DNA of 64,000 nucleotides from an uncultured Hyphomicrobiales bacterium. Its GTDB lineage: Bacteria > Pseudomonadota > Alphaproteobacteria > Rhizobiales > Devosiaceae. This document shows, piece by piece, positions 9,453 through 19,252 of the stretch. The translations under genes were made by a program, and so were the position numbers. The stretch covers positions 1 to 64,000 of the forward strand of contig CAIKKY010000015.1 in the NCBI GenBank assembly GCA_903828145.1, in the 5' to 3' direction. The notes beneath the pieces were generated by a model. It was not told where the DNA came from and did no database searches. It worked only from the letters and a program-made list of their open reading frames with translations. Every line of letters begins with the position of its first letter. Positions within the stretch are counted from its first letter, which is position 1.

Positions 9453-10349
9453 ATGATCCTGTTCGGAACTAACCCCATCGCCTGGTCAAATGACGACGAC
9501 TGGTCGCTCGGCGATCATTTATCGCTGGAGGATTGCCTCTCCGACTGCCGGACAATTGGGTTCGATGGGATCGAGAAGGGCCATAAGATGCCCGACGATG
9601 GCGTGGCGCTGAAGGCGAAGCTCGGCGACTATGGGCTCAAATTCGCAGCGGGCTGGTTTTCGACTCAGATCCTCGTCAATGATCTGGATACCGAACTGGC
9701 CCGGCTGAAAGCCTGGATCGATTTCACCAAGGCGGCCGGGGGTGATCACATCAACGCCTGCGAGTGTTCCAACACGGTGCATGGCAATGATCAGGTGCCG
9801 GTGAACAACCGACCCATCATGACCGATGCCGAGTGGGACCGCTTCTCACAAGGCTATGAAGCGCTTTCAGCCTTTGCGGCCAGCGAGGGCGTGCGGATGG
9901 GCTATCACCACCACATGGGCACCATCATTGAATCGCAGCCCGATATCGAGCGGTTCATGGCCATGGCCGGCCCCTTCACGGGGCTGCTGCTCGATACGGG
10001 GCACGCCACGTTCGGCGGCGGCGACGCCGTAGCGCTGGCGAAGAAATACATGGATCGGGTGACCCATATCCATTGCAAGAACATCCGTCCCGCCAGGATG
10101 GCCGAAGTGCGCGCCGAAAACCTGTCCTTCCTTGAAGGGGTGCGGCGCGGGGCCTTCACCGTGCCCGGCGATGCCGAGGGCTGTATTGATTTCGAGCCCG
10201 TGCTGCAGGTCGCCGCCGATGCGGGCTATGCCGGCTGGATCGTGATCGAGGCCGAGCAGGACAGCCTCAGATATGATCCGCTGACCTATCAGGGGCTGGG
10301 TCTGCGGACGCTGAAGGCGCTATCGGCCAAGGTTGGGCTCATAGGCTAG
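9453..10349 (+). CDS. iolE: myo-inosose-2 dehydratase-like protein (IolE-like, xylose isomerase-like TIM barrel)
   Basis: ILFGTNPIAWSNDD..., YHHHMGTIIES, LLLDTGHATFGGGD, VIEAEQD motifs. Confidence 0.75.
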   Translation: MILFGTNPIAWSNDDDWSLGDHLSLEDCLSDCRTIGFDGIEKGHKMPDDGVALKAKLGDYGLKFAAGWFSTQILVNDLDTELARLKAWIDFTKAAGGDHINACECSNTVHGNDQVPVNNRPIMTDAEWDRFSQGYEALSAFAASEGVRMGYHHHMGTIIESQPDIERFMAMAGPFTGLLLDTGHATFGGGDAVALAKKYMDRVTHIHCKNIRPARMAEVRAENLSFLEGVRRGAFTVPGDAEGCIDFEPVLQVAADAGYAGWIVIEAEQDSLRYDPLTYQGLGLRTLKALSAKVGLIG

Positions 10350-10427
10350 GCTGAACGGCGTCTGGGCGCGTTTACCGATCTCGGCCTATCCCATCCTGGG
10401 CCATAGTCTGGGCGTTCATTTTGCCGC

Positions 10428-12158
10428 GTGCCGGGGTGCTGGCAGAACGGCCAGGCCTCGACTATTCTTCGGCCTCCGCTTGGGGCCATCGAGGTGAGGG
10501 GGTGCGCGTTGCGCTATTTTTCGGACCGGGTTCTGGTTGAGGGCGCAGCGGCCGTTCCGCATGCGCTCCGCCGTTTGCGTGAAGCGTTTCCCGCTGTGGA
10601 CTGGCAGCCTCTTGCCGCAGAGGGCGGGGAGGGGCCGCGGCTGCGGCTCATCCCGTCGCCTACCCGGGCTGAGGGGAGCTATCGGATCACCGCGACCCAA
10701 AGCGGTATGCCGCAGGTGGACATCGAAGGCGGGCCGTTTTCGGGACTCATCTTTGGCGTAGAAGACCTAATCGCGCGGGGCGGCAGCCATCCGGGCCGGT
10801 TGCTGCTGCCCGAGCGCACCGTTGATGAAACGCCGGGGCTCACCTACCGCACGTTCTGGAACTGGGACCATTCCACCAATTGGGACCTCTCCCAGATCGG
10901 GATGCAGGAAATCGGGGTGTTCAACCCCTATGGCAAGCCGCCGGGCGGCTTCCTCAGTGATTTTTACCGCTGCGTGGATTTCTGTTCGAAGAACAAGATC
11001 GCTGCCGTGGTGATCTATGGCTTTTTGCGCGATACGCATGGCGGGGTTGAAGCGGCGCAGGCGCTGTGCCGCTATGCCACCGAACGCGGGGTGCGCATCC
11101 TGCCCGGCATTGCCATTGGCAGCTATGGCGGGGTGTATTGGGAGGGGAACAACCGGTTCAACCTTTCCACCTGGCTCAAAGCCCATCCGCAGCATGCGGC
11201 GACCTTCAACAAGCCGGTGGGGTTCCAGATCGTTGATCTGAAGTTCCCGCTCAATTTCCCGCCGTCAGATTACACCCGGTCGGCCTGTCCCTCGGCGCCC
11301 GAGACCATGGCGTGGATGGAAGAGGGAGTAGCCTGGCTCACCGAGACCTTTGATATCGGCGGGATCAATATCGAGGCCGGCGATTATGGCGTGTGCGATT
11401 GCGCCCGCTGTCGGGAGCGCCGCAATAATGAGGCCGAAGCGGCGCGTCGCGGCGATGTCTATGGCGACTACTGGAGCCATACCGATATGGCCGACAATTT
11501 CCCGCGGCTCTACCGCACGGCCAAGGCGCTGAAGCCTGATCTGTGGCTCTATTCGGAAATCCAGTGGGATAATCTGCTCGATCCGGTGGCGCATGAGGCG
11601 CAGCGGCGGTTGCCGAAGGGCGGAATTTACCAGCACACGACCAACCGCACCTATTGGGGCCGGCTCGAGCGCGAGTTGACCCGCGCCTATGTCGAGGGTC
11701 TGCCGACCCAGCCCAATGTGCTGCGCTGCCAGTTTGCCAGCCAGTGGAACGGCGATGAACGAACCGAACGCTATGCGCTTAACGCGCGGGTATTTGGCGA
11801 GATGTCGGCGCTTTGCCACAAGACCGGGCTCAAGGGGCTGACTGTGTGGGGCGAGCCCTCGCCCTACCACGCCACGGTCGAGATGAGCTATCTTGCCTTT
11901 GCCCGCTTTGGCTGGACCCCTGAACTTCGGTGGGATGATTTCGTGGCCGACGACATGGGGCCGCTGCTGGGCGGGGCCGACGCGGCGGCGGAGTTTGTGG
12001 CCATTGCCGAGACGCTCGATGGCGCTCAGGTCATGGACCCGGACCACCTACGCGCGCTCAAGATCCGCACGGCCGCGCACCGGGCCGACACGGAAGCCGG
12101 TCGGCGCTGGCTGAGCCTTGAGGACCAGATCGCGCGGAGACTCTATATGGGTGCGTAA
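10428..12158 (+). CDS. glycoside hydrolase-like protein (GH20/GH67/DUF4838-like)
   Basis: GPFSGLIFGVEDLI...LTYRTFWNWDHSTNW; CDCARC motif; start uncertain (GTG 10494 possible). Confidence 0.6.
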   Translation: MPGCWQNGQASTILRPPLGAIEVRGCALRYFSDRVLVEGAAAVPHALRRLREAFPAVDWQPLAAEGGEGPRLRLIPSPTRAEGSYRITATQSGMPQVDIEGGPFSGLIFGVEDLIARGGSHPGRLLLPERTVDETPGLTYRTFWNWDHSTNWDLSQIGMQEIGVFNPYGKPPGGFLSDFYRCVDFCSKNKIAAVVIYGFLRDTHGGVEAAQALCRYATERGVRILPGIAIGSYGGVYWEGNNRFNLSTWLKAHPQHAATFNKPVGFQIVDLKFPLNFPPSDYTRSACPSAPETMAWMEEGVAWLTETFDIGGINIEAGDYGVCDCARCRERRNNEAEAARRGDVYGDYWSHTDMADNFPRLYRTAKALKPDLWLYSEIQWDNLLDPVAHEAQRRLPKGGIYQHTTNRTYWGRLERELTRAYVEGLPTQPNVLRCQFASQWNGDERTERYALNARVFGEMSALCHKTGLKGLTVWGEPSPYHATVEMSYLAFARFGWTPELRWDDFVADDMGPLLGGADAAAEFVAIAETLDGAQVMDPDHLRALKIRTAAHRADTEAGRRWLSLEDQIARRLYMGA

Positions 12159-12408
12159 GGCGACCTGGCGGCGCGGGGCCTGCCTAATCGCCAATCCGGC
12201 GCACAGCGATAGTTGCGCGTCTATTGGGGCTCTTCAGACTGTTGGCCCCGGGACTAGGTTGATCTCGGCGCGATCGAGGTCAGCACGCCGCTGGTGACTG
12301 ATCATGCCACAGCCGATGGCTACAATAAACACTTTGCCGGCCCGGTTTTCCTCGGGAGCCGAAACCTATACAAGCGTCGCTCAAGATTTAATGGGCGGAA
12401 TTCCATCG

Positions 12409-13875
12409 ATGGCGGAAAATTGGCCGACCGACGCCGATCTGGTCGCACGGCTGAGCGCCGGGGCGTCACGGGTGCGGATTGCTGTTGTTGGCGACGTCAT
12501 GCTGGACCGCTTCACCGACGGTGCAGTGCATGCCCGTGAGGCCGATAGCACTGCGCCTGTGCTCGTTCACGCGACGATTCATGATGCTGCGGGCGGCGCG
12601 GCAAATGTGGCACTCAATGCGGCAGCCCTGGGGGCTGAGGTTCAGCTTGTCGGTCTGGTGGGGGCTGATGAGGCCGGGGTGGCGCTTGGAGCCCTGATTG
12701 CGGCGCACGGGGTAAAGGCGGCGGAGCTGATTGCGGAGGCTGACCGGCCGACGACGGTGAAACACCGTTTCCGCGATCAGGGCAGAACGCTGCTGCGGGT
12801 TGATCGCGAAAGCCGTGTTTCGCCGGATGGCGCGACGGACTTCCGGCTTGAGGCCGCGGCGCTGGCTGCGCTCGGGTCATCTGATGTTCTGGTTCTGTCT
12901 GATTATGTGAAGGGCGTGCTCGGCCCTGGTCTCGCAGCGCGCCTTGTCCGGGAAGCGCGCCAACGCGGGGTGCCGGTGCTGGTCGATACGAAAGCCGCGA
13001 GCCCTGAGGGTTTTGCTGGGGCGACCTGTCTGACGCCCAATGAGCAGGAATTGCAGCGGCTAACCGGGTGTGGTGAGGGCGACCAGGCCTTGGCCGAGGG
13101 GGCGCGCGCACTCCGAGTCCGGCTGGGGGTCGAGGCGGTGATTGTGACCCTCGGGGCACGCGGTGCGGCGCTGTTTGCGGCTGGGATGGAGCACCGCCTG
13201 GGGGCAGGCAGCGGCGGACTGACGGTTGATCCGAGCGGGGCGGGGGACAGTTTTCTCGCGGCTGTTGCCGTGGGCCTGGGCCGCGGCCTGCCACTGGTTG
13301 ACGCGGCGCGTCTTGGACATCTGGCGGGTCGACAGGCGAGCATGCGATCGGGCACCAGCATTGTCGGGATTGATGATCTGCTGTCTGCTCCGGATGAGGT
13401 GGTCAACGGGACGGGGGATGACGAAACCTTGCGCGCCGTTGCGGGCTGGCGGCGGGCGGGTCTCAGGATCGGGTTCACCAATGGCTGTTTTGACCTGCTA
13501 CATGCCGGGCATGTGCATCTGTTGGCGGAGGCGCGGGCCGCCTGCGATCGGCTGATCGTGGGTGTCAACACCGATGGGTCGGTGCGTGGCCTGAAGGGGC
13601 CGGGCCGACCCGTTCATCGGCTCGAGCACCGGATGGCGGTGCTTGCTGCGCTGCGGGCTGTGGACCATGTCGTTGCCTTTTCAGAGTCAACGCCGCTTCG
13701 GCTCATTGAGGCGATCCGGCCCGATGTGCTGATCAAGGGCAGCGACTACCGGATCGACCAGGTTGTGGGCGCGCCGCTGGTTGCGGCCTATGGTGGGCGG
13801 GTGCTGCTCGTCGATCTCGTGGCCGACCTCAGCACGAGCGCCAGTCTGGCGCATGCAGAAAGTGGGGCCGCATGA
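12409..13875 (+). CDS. hldE: bifunctional heptose-7-phosphate kinase / heptose-1-phosphate adenylyltransferase
   Basis: PfkB-type kinase (DPSGAGDSFLAA) fused to nucleotidyltransferase (FTNGCFDLLHAGHV); upstream start at 12304 also possible. Confidence 0.92.
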   Translation: MAENWPTDADLVARLSAGASRVRIAVVGDVMLDRFTDGAVHAREADSTAPVLVHATIHDAAGGAANVALNAAALGAEVQLVGLVGADEAGVALGALIAAHGVKAAELIAEADRPTTVKHRFRDQGRTLLRVDRESRVSPDGATDFRLEAAALAALGSSDVLVLSDYVKGVLGPGLAARLVREARQRGVPVLVDTKAASPEGFAGATCLTPNEQELQRLTGCGEGDQALAEGARALRVRLGVEAVIVTLGARGAALFAAGMEHRLGAGSGGLTVDPSGAGDSFLAAVAVGLGRGLPLVDAARLGHLAGRQASMRSGTSIVGIDDLLSAPDEVVNGTGDDETLRAVAGWRRAGLRIGFTNGCFDLLHAGHVHLLAEARAACDRLIVGVNTDGSVRGLKGPGRPVHRLEHRMAVLAALRAVDHVVAFSESTPLRLIEAIRPDVLIKGSDYRIDQVVGAPLVAAYGGRVLLVDLVADLSTSASLAHAESGAA

Positions 13876-14453
13876 GTTTTCACGATCATCTTGAGCGTAG
13901 GCAGGCGCTGCTGCGGGGGCTCGATGCGGCGGCGCTTCAGGCGAGACTTGAGCGGGCCGTTTTGATGCTCGTCGCGGCGGCGCGGGCGCGCTTGCCGATA
14001 CTCGTCTGCGGCAATGGCGGCTCGGCAGCGGATGCCCAGCATATTGTTGCGGAACTCGTCGGCCAGTTTAGTGCGCCCCGCGTGGCGCTTGATGTCCGCG
14101 CACTGGCGGCCGATCCAGCGCTTTTGACGGCGCTCGCTAATGATTTTGGCTATGCCGAGGTGTTTACTCGACAAGTTGAAGCTTATGGTCGGCCCGGTGG
14201 GCTCCTGTTGGCGCTCTCGACGAGTGGGCAGTCCGTATCAGTCCTGCGCGCTGCGGAGGCGGCCCGGCGCTGCGGCATGCAGGTCATTGCGTTCACGGGC
14301 GCGACCGGTGGCGGGCTGGCTGACTTGGCCGATATCAGCTTGCTCGTGCCTGCCACCGAAGCGGCGCTCGTGCAGGAGGGCCATGCGGCCCTTTATCACT
14401 ACCTTTGTGCGCGGATCGACGCCGCCTTTTCGTCGGATGCGACGAGCGCATGA
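13872..14453 (+). CDS. gmhA: phosphoheptose isomerase (SIS domain)
   Basis: CGNGGSAADAQHIVAELVG, LSTSGQSVSVLRA; overlaps hldE. Confidence 0.9.
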   Translation: MSFHDHLERRQALLRGLDAAALQARLERAVLMLVAAARARLPILVCGNGGSAADAQHIVAELVGQFSAPRVALDVRALAADPALLTALANDFGYAEVFTRQVEAYGRPGGLLLALSTSGQSVSVLRAAEAARRCGMQVIAFTGATGGGLADLADISLLVPATEAALVQEGHAALYHYLCARIDAAFSSDATSA

Positions 14454-15016
14454 CCGGGCTCGTCGATCCGGGCCTGCATGTGTGGCAGGGGGATATTGAC
14501 TCGCTTGCCCGGCCCGGCCCGGCGTTGTTTCTCGATCGGGACGGCACGCTTATGCTCGATACGGGCTATCCCCGCTACCCCGACGAGGTGAGCATTTTAA
14601 CCCCCGGACTTCCAACGCTGCGCCTTGCCCTGAGCCTGGGGCTGCCGCTGGTGGTGGTGACCAATCAATCCGGCATCGCGCGCGGGCTATTGACCTGGTC
14701 GGATTACGAGGCGGTTTCGGCTCAGCTTCGCGACGATCTGAGCGCTGTGGGGGTTCGTCTCGCCCTGATGATTGCCTGTGCGTGGCACCCGGAAAGTCAG
14801 GCGGGCCTGGCCCATCCCGATCCGCCGATGCGAAAGCCAAACCCCGGCATGTTCCAGCTTGCCGCGCAGCGGCTGAATATTGACCTCAGCCAGTCGCTGA
14901 TGCTGGGGGATCAGCCCAGCGACCTGCAGGCCGGGCAGGCGGCGGGGCTCAAAGCAGGCTTTCTGGTAGGCGACTGGGACCGGCTGTCGGCCGCGGTTGC
15001 CGCCGCCGCCCGGTAA
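14450..15016 (+). CDS. gmhB: D,D-heptose 1,7-bisphosphate phosphatase (HAD)
   Basis: LFLDRDGTLMLDTGYP, VVTNQSGIARG, MLGDQPSDLQAG; ATGA overlap with gmhA. Confidence 0.88.
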   Translation: MTGLVDPGLHVWQGDIDSLARPGPALFLDRDGTLMLDTGYPRYPDEVSILTPGLPTLRLALSLGLPLVVVTNQSGIARGLLTWSDYEAVSAQLRDDLSAVGVRLALMIACAWHPESQAGLAHPDPPMRKPNPGMFQLAAQRLNIDLSQSLMLGDQPSDLQAGQAAGLKAGFLVGDWDRLSAAVAAAAR

Positions 15017-15054
15017 CGCAGACGGTCGGTGCCACAATCCGCTGGACCTGATGA

Positions 15055-15966
15055 TCAAGGGCCCGGAGGGGTGTTGGACTTTACATAGCCAAGCTCGACA
15101 AGCAGAGGCCGAAGGCGTGCGGTTACCCGCCAGACGGTGATCGGATTTCGTCGCCTGAACTGGCCCACCCGCGTTAGGCTGATACTCGACCGGATGAGGG
15201 CCAGTGCGGATAGCTCGGGGGCTAGGCCTGCAAACGCAAGGAGATCGGCACAGGTTTCATCAAACGCGGTGCAGAGGCTTTCATAGCGCAGTTCATGGTA
15301 GCGCGCGCCCAGCATGGCTCCAAAGCGCCGACCAACAGTAACGCTGTTGTGCCAGTGTTGCGCGTTATAAAGATGCGGCCAACGCTGATAGACTGGTCCG
15401 CTGCACCGCCCGAAGAGCAGGCCATTCCAGAATCCAATACCCACAGCATTCACATAGACTTTCTGCCAGAACGGATCACGCGGGGCCACGTGATTGCTGA
15501 ACGCTACATCGCGACCATCGCGGATCATGTGCACAAAGCGGGCTGCCGGAAAGAGCACGGCGAGAACCGGTACGATATAAACCGTCTCGCAAAGCTTCCA
15601 CCCCCAAGGCCCGCCGCGATAGTCGCGCATATGGCCAATAAGGGCCTCGGCGGCTGCGGTGGTGATCTCCTGTTCGAGCGCGCCATCGGCGCCAAGTCGC
15701 CAGAATTCTGGGTAGAGGCGCCGGACGCTTAACTTTACAAAAGGCAGGAGTTCAACAGAATCGCCCGACTCGTTGCAGCCCGACCCCATGAACACTCCAG
15801 CGGCCCCGAGTACGCGGGCGAGAAGCCGGCTTCCGGAGTGCGATTTGTTGAAGGCGATGATCGGCGGGGGCAGGGCCGTCAGCACCTCGGCCAGCGCGCT
15901 GATCGAGCGGGCACTTCGCATGGCGCCCAATAGGGCCGGGGTCATCGGTGAGGGCTCGGGGCGCAT
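15055..15966 (-). CDS. sulfotransferase family protein
   Basis: FNKSHSGSRLLARVL 5'-PSB-type loop, FVHMIRDGRDVAFSNH 3'-phosphate motif; ATG at 15966. Confidence 0.7.
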   Translation of the reverse strand: MRPEPSPMTPALLGAMRSARSISALAEVLTALPPPIIAFNKSHSGSRLLARVLGAAGVFMGSGCNESGDSVELLPFVKLSVRRLYPEFWRLGADGALEQEITTAAAEALIGHMRDYRGGPWGWKLCETVYIVPVLAVLFPAARFVHMIRDGRDVAFSNHVAPRDPFWQKVYVNAVGIGFWNGLLFGRCSGPVYQRWPHLYNAQHWHNSVTVGRRFGAMLGARYHELRYESLCTAFDETCADLLAFAGLAPELSALALIRSSISLTRVGQFRRRNPITVWRVTARLRPLLVELGYVKSNTPPGP

Positions 15967-16528
15967 CAGACATCGTCCAGGGGTTGGGTTTAGCAGCGTG
16001 TCGAGACGCAGATCCTTATTAAGCTGCGCGCTGTGTCCGACCGGATAGGACCGGGCTTGGTCCCTTCGGTTTAGGCCTCTTTGCACCACGGTCTTTGAAG
16101 CGCTTTCGATCATGCGAATGTTCGACCGTGGACCCTTTTTTTCGACGGGCCCGTTGGATGCGGCAAGCCCAACTTGCTCGAAAATGGTAGCGATGCGGCG
16201 CGTTAGGGGCTGCGACAGCGTGTTGGGCGTGTCACGCCCTTGACCAAGCGCTTGAGCGAGAGCGGGCCGCGACCGGCGCTGTCGGTCGGATTGCTGAAGA
16301 CGGGGGCAGAGGGGGATTGCGCCCAACGCCACCAAACCGGTGCAGATCATGCTGCCGCGGTTCTCGGAATTCCTTGCAGCAACCGGCGCGGGTGGGCCGT
16401 GCTACCCCCGAAAGGCTGAGCTGAGGCACGGTTCCCCGAAATCAAGAAAGGCGCGGGTCCGGGGCGGCATGTGGCCGCTCACAGGGTGAATGAGGTGGAC
16501 CGCCCCAATCTGATCGAATTCTCAAGCT

Positions 16529-18019
16529 TTGCAGTTGCTCAAGACCGTTTCACCTCGAGTGCCGACCAGGCCGCCATTGTGCTCCGCGCCGCCGGGCAAG
16601 GCGGGTCCCCCGGTCCGGTGTGGCCCCGAGGCAGCTCTCACGTCCCTTGCCACCCGGGTGCCCGCTGAGGCATCTGGGGGGCAAGCCGTCTTCCTCGGGG
16701 GGGGACGGCGTTTGGAGGCCCTGAGCGTGCCGGATGCACTTGGCGTTTTTGCGTTTTTAGAGCAGAGCCAGTGGTGGACGCCCGAGAAGATGCGGGCGTT
16801 TCAGGCGCAAAACCTGCGCGAACTCACCCAGCATGCGCGCGCAACAACCCGCTATGGCCAGGATCACTGTGCGGATTTCGGCGATGCGCGTACGCCTTTC
16901 GATTGGGCGGCGTGGGCGCGGCAACCGATTTTAACGCGCGAAGATGTTGCAACCCGCTACGCGGACTTCCTCTCCAACCGTCCGCCGGCCGGGCATGGCC
17001 CGTTTTCGGAAGTGCGCTCCTCAGGCTCGACGGGGCATCCGGTGCGGGTCCGGACCACGCGCCTCGTCAATGATATGGCGCGGGCGGCCAATTGGCGGGC
17101 CCATCGCTGGGCAGGGATCGACTGGGGCCAGACGCTGTTTGGCGTCATGGGCGAACGGCCCGGGCTTGAGGTCGGGGCGGTGCTCGGACCCTGGGGGCCG
17201 AAGTCTGACCCGCAATCGGCAAGGGGCCGGTTGGTCTATTGTCCTTATGAGGAAGACGATACGCGCCTTCTGACCGCGCTGCGCAAAAGCCGGGCCTCCT
17301 ATCTCGCGACAACGCCGCATCACGCCGTGCATCTTTGTGAAGTGGCCGTGGCCAAGGGCATTGAGATACGGCTCGATACCGTGATGGCGCGCGGCGCCAC
17401 GGTGACCGATGCCGTTCGCCAGCAGCTGGCTGCGGTTTTCGGAGCCCGGGTGTTTGAACAATACAGCTCGAAAGAGGGTGGGGTCATGGCGCATCCCTGC
17501 CCCGAGGGCGGGGGCTATCACGTGGCGTCTGACTGCCTCCTGATGGAGATTGTCGATGATGCCGGCCAGCCGGTGGCGGAGGGTGTTGAGGGGCGGGTGG
17601 TCATTACGCCTTTCGGGTCCACGGCCATGCCGCTTATCCGCTACGATCAGGGCGATCGCGCTGTGCAGGGGGGCGGCTGTACATGCGGGCGGGGGCTGGG
17701 CCACATCCACTCGCTTGCCGGACGCACGCGCAGTTTTCTGCGCCATGTCACTGGCGAGGAGCGCCGCATCACGTTCGATGACGTTGCGTTCTACAGGCTG
17801 TTGGGCGCGGGACAGATTCAGGTCGCGCAGGTGGGCCCGACCGAGTACGAAATCCGGTACACGAGGCATGATTGGGGCGTGGTGCCCAACCCGGACGCCT
17901 TTCTTCAACAGGCGCGGCCGCAGTTTTTTGATGATGTCGCGATCCGGCTCAAGGCTGTTGATCGGGCGGCGCTTAATGCCAGCGGCAAGTGGCGCGATAC
18001 CGTGGTGGAATGGTCGTGA
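16529..18019 (+). CDS. phenylacetate-CoA ligase/CapK-like adenylate-forming enzyme
   Basis: SSGSTGHPVRVRTT, EQYSSKEGG, MPLIRYDQGD; true start probably downstream of 16529. Confidence 0.75.
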   Translation: MQLLKTVSPRVPTRPPLCSAPPGKAGPPVRCGPEAALTSLATRVPAEASGGQAVFLGGGRRLEALSVPDALGVFAFLEQSQWWTPEKMRAFQAQNLRELTQHARATTRYGQDHCADFGDARTPFDWAAWARQPILTREDVATRYADFLSNRPPAGHGPFSEVRSSGSTGHPVRVRTTRLVNDMARAANWRAHRWAGIDWGQTLFGVMGERPGLEVGAVLGPWGPKSDPQSARGRLVYCPYEEDDTRLLTALRKSRASYLATTPHHAVHLCEVAVAKGIEIRLDTVMARGATVTDAVRQQLAAVFGARVFEQYSSKEGGVMAHPCPEGGGYHVASDCLLMEIVDDAGQPVAEGVEGRVVITPFGSTAMPLIRYDQGDRAVQGGGCTCGRGLGHIHSLAGRTRSFLRHVTGEERRITFDDVAFYRLLGAGQIQVAQVGPTEYEIRYTRHDWGVVPNPDAFLQQARPQFFDDVAIRLKAVDRAALNASGKWRDTVVEWS

Positions 18020-18122
18020 TGCCAAGCGCCAAAACCGTCTTGGATCGTGATGCCAGTCGAGACATGAGTTTCTCCTTATTCATAATGTTACGCTAGTCAG
18101 AGTCGTAACATCTGTCATTGTC

Positions 18123-18134
18123 TCTCATATGAGA
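18123..18134. promoter_or_regulatory. 12-bp perfect palindrome TCTCATATGAGA upstream of the WYL regulator
   Basis: Self-complementary in sequence; sits among other inverted repeats in the 18020-18214 intergenic region. Confidence 0.45.
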
Positions 18135-18214
18135 TTTTAAACAATTTGCGGTTTGACCTGACAGAATTTGTCATGTCTCGCTGATAGACATGTGATTTTT
18201 CCCGAGAGGGGCCC

Positions 18215-19213
18215 ATGTCCTTTTCAAAGGCCGAGCAACTGCTTGATCTCGCCGTCTTTATTTCGGCCAGCCAGCAAGGGATCACGCTCGATCAGGTTGT
18301 TGAGCGCTATGGTGTGCATCTGCGCACGGCGCAGCGCATGATGCGGGCGCTTGAGAACCGCTTTCCCGATGTTCATACCGCCCCTGATGGGGAGGGCCGC
18401 AAGCGGTGGACCATGCTGCGAGCGGATTCGCTGTCGCTGGTTGCAACCAGCGCCGATGAGCTGGCGGCCTGCGTCCTCGGGATTGAACACCTGAGGCGGG
18501 CGCATCTCGACATCGAGGCGCGGCACCTCGAAAGCCTCAGGGACAAGATCATGGCGACCCTGCCGCGCCAGCGGGTTAACCGGCTCGCGCCGGATTTTGA
18601 GGCGCTCCTCGAAGCGCAGGGCTTTGTGGCGCGGCCCGGGCCAAAGGCGCGCCTTGCGCCCGCCATTGCCGCGACCATTGCCGAGGCGATCAAGGCGTGC
18701 CGACCGCTTGAGATTGCCTATACATCGCACCTTGAGGATGCGCCGCAAACGCGCATCGTCTGGCCGCTCGGGCTCCTGACCGGCACGCGGCGCTATCTGG
18801 CCGCTGTTGATCCGCAAAGCCGCCGACCAGGCACGGTCAAGACCTATCGGCTCGAGTCCATTGCTGCCGCGACGCTGGGGGACGGTTATTTCGTGCGGCC
18901 GCCGCGTTTTGATCTTCAGGCCTTTGCCAATCAGGCCTTTGGCCTGTTCCAGCGCGCCGATGAAACCGGAGATATCGTGTGGCGCTTTGCGCCTAGCGCC
19001 GCCGAGCACGCGGCAGGGCTTCTGTTCCACCCGCTGCAAACCGAGGAGTGGCAGGCGGATGGTGCACTGATCGTGCGCTTTCGGGCCTCGGGCTTTCTGG
19101 AAATGGCCTGGTACCTCTACCAGTGGGGTGATGCCGTCGAGGTGCTGAGCCCTGCGCCGCTCAGGGCGCTGGTGGCGGGATATGAGCGCACGGACTTCCC
19201 AGCCTTCCCGTAA
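18215..19213 (+). CDS. helix-turn-helix WYL-domain transcriptional regulator
   Basis: N-terminal HTH, central WYL-like domain (RIVWPLGLLTGTRRYLAAVDPQSRRPGTVKTYRLESI). Confidence 0.85.
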   Translation: MSFSKAEQLLDLAVFISASQQGITLDQVVERYGVHLRTAQRMMRALENRFPDVHTAPDGEGRKRWTMLRADSLSLVATSADELAACVLGIEHLRRAHLDIEARHLESLRDKIMATLPRQRVNRLAPDFEALLEAQGFVARPGPKARLAPAIAATIAEAIKACRPLEIAYTSHLEDAPQTRIVWPLGLLTGTRRYLAAVDPQSRRPGTVKTYRLESIAAATLGDGYFVRPPRFDLQAFANQAFGLFQRADETGDIVWRFAPSAAEHAAGLLFHPLQTEEWQADGALIVRFRASGFLEMAWYLYQWGDAVEVLSPAPLRALVAGYERTDFPAFP

Positions 19214-19252
19214 GGGCCTTGCAGCCGCCCAGCGGCGCGCGGCGTGGGTGGT

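Noticed and set aside
18215-19213. WYL regulator as a marker of a phage-defence island
   Set aside because: Neighbours are a CapK-like ligase and YegD-like Hsp70; no restriction, BREX, CBASS or similar gene is nearby.
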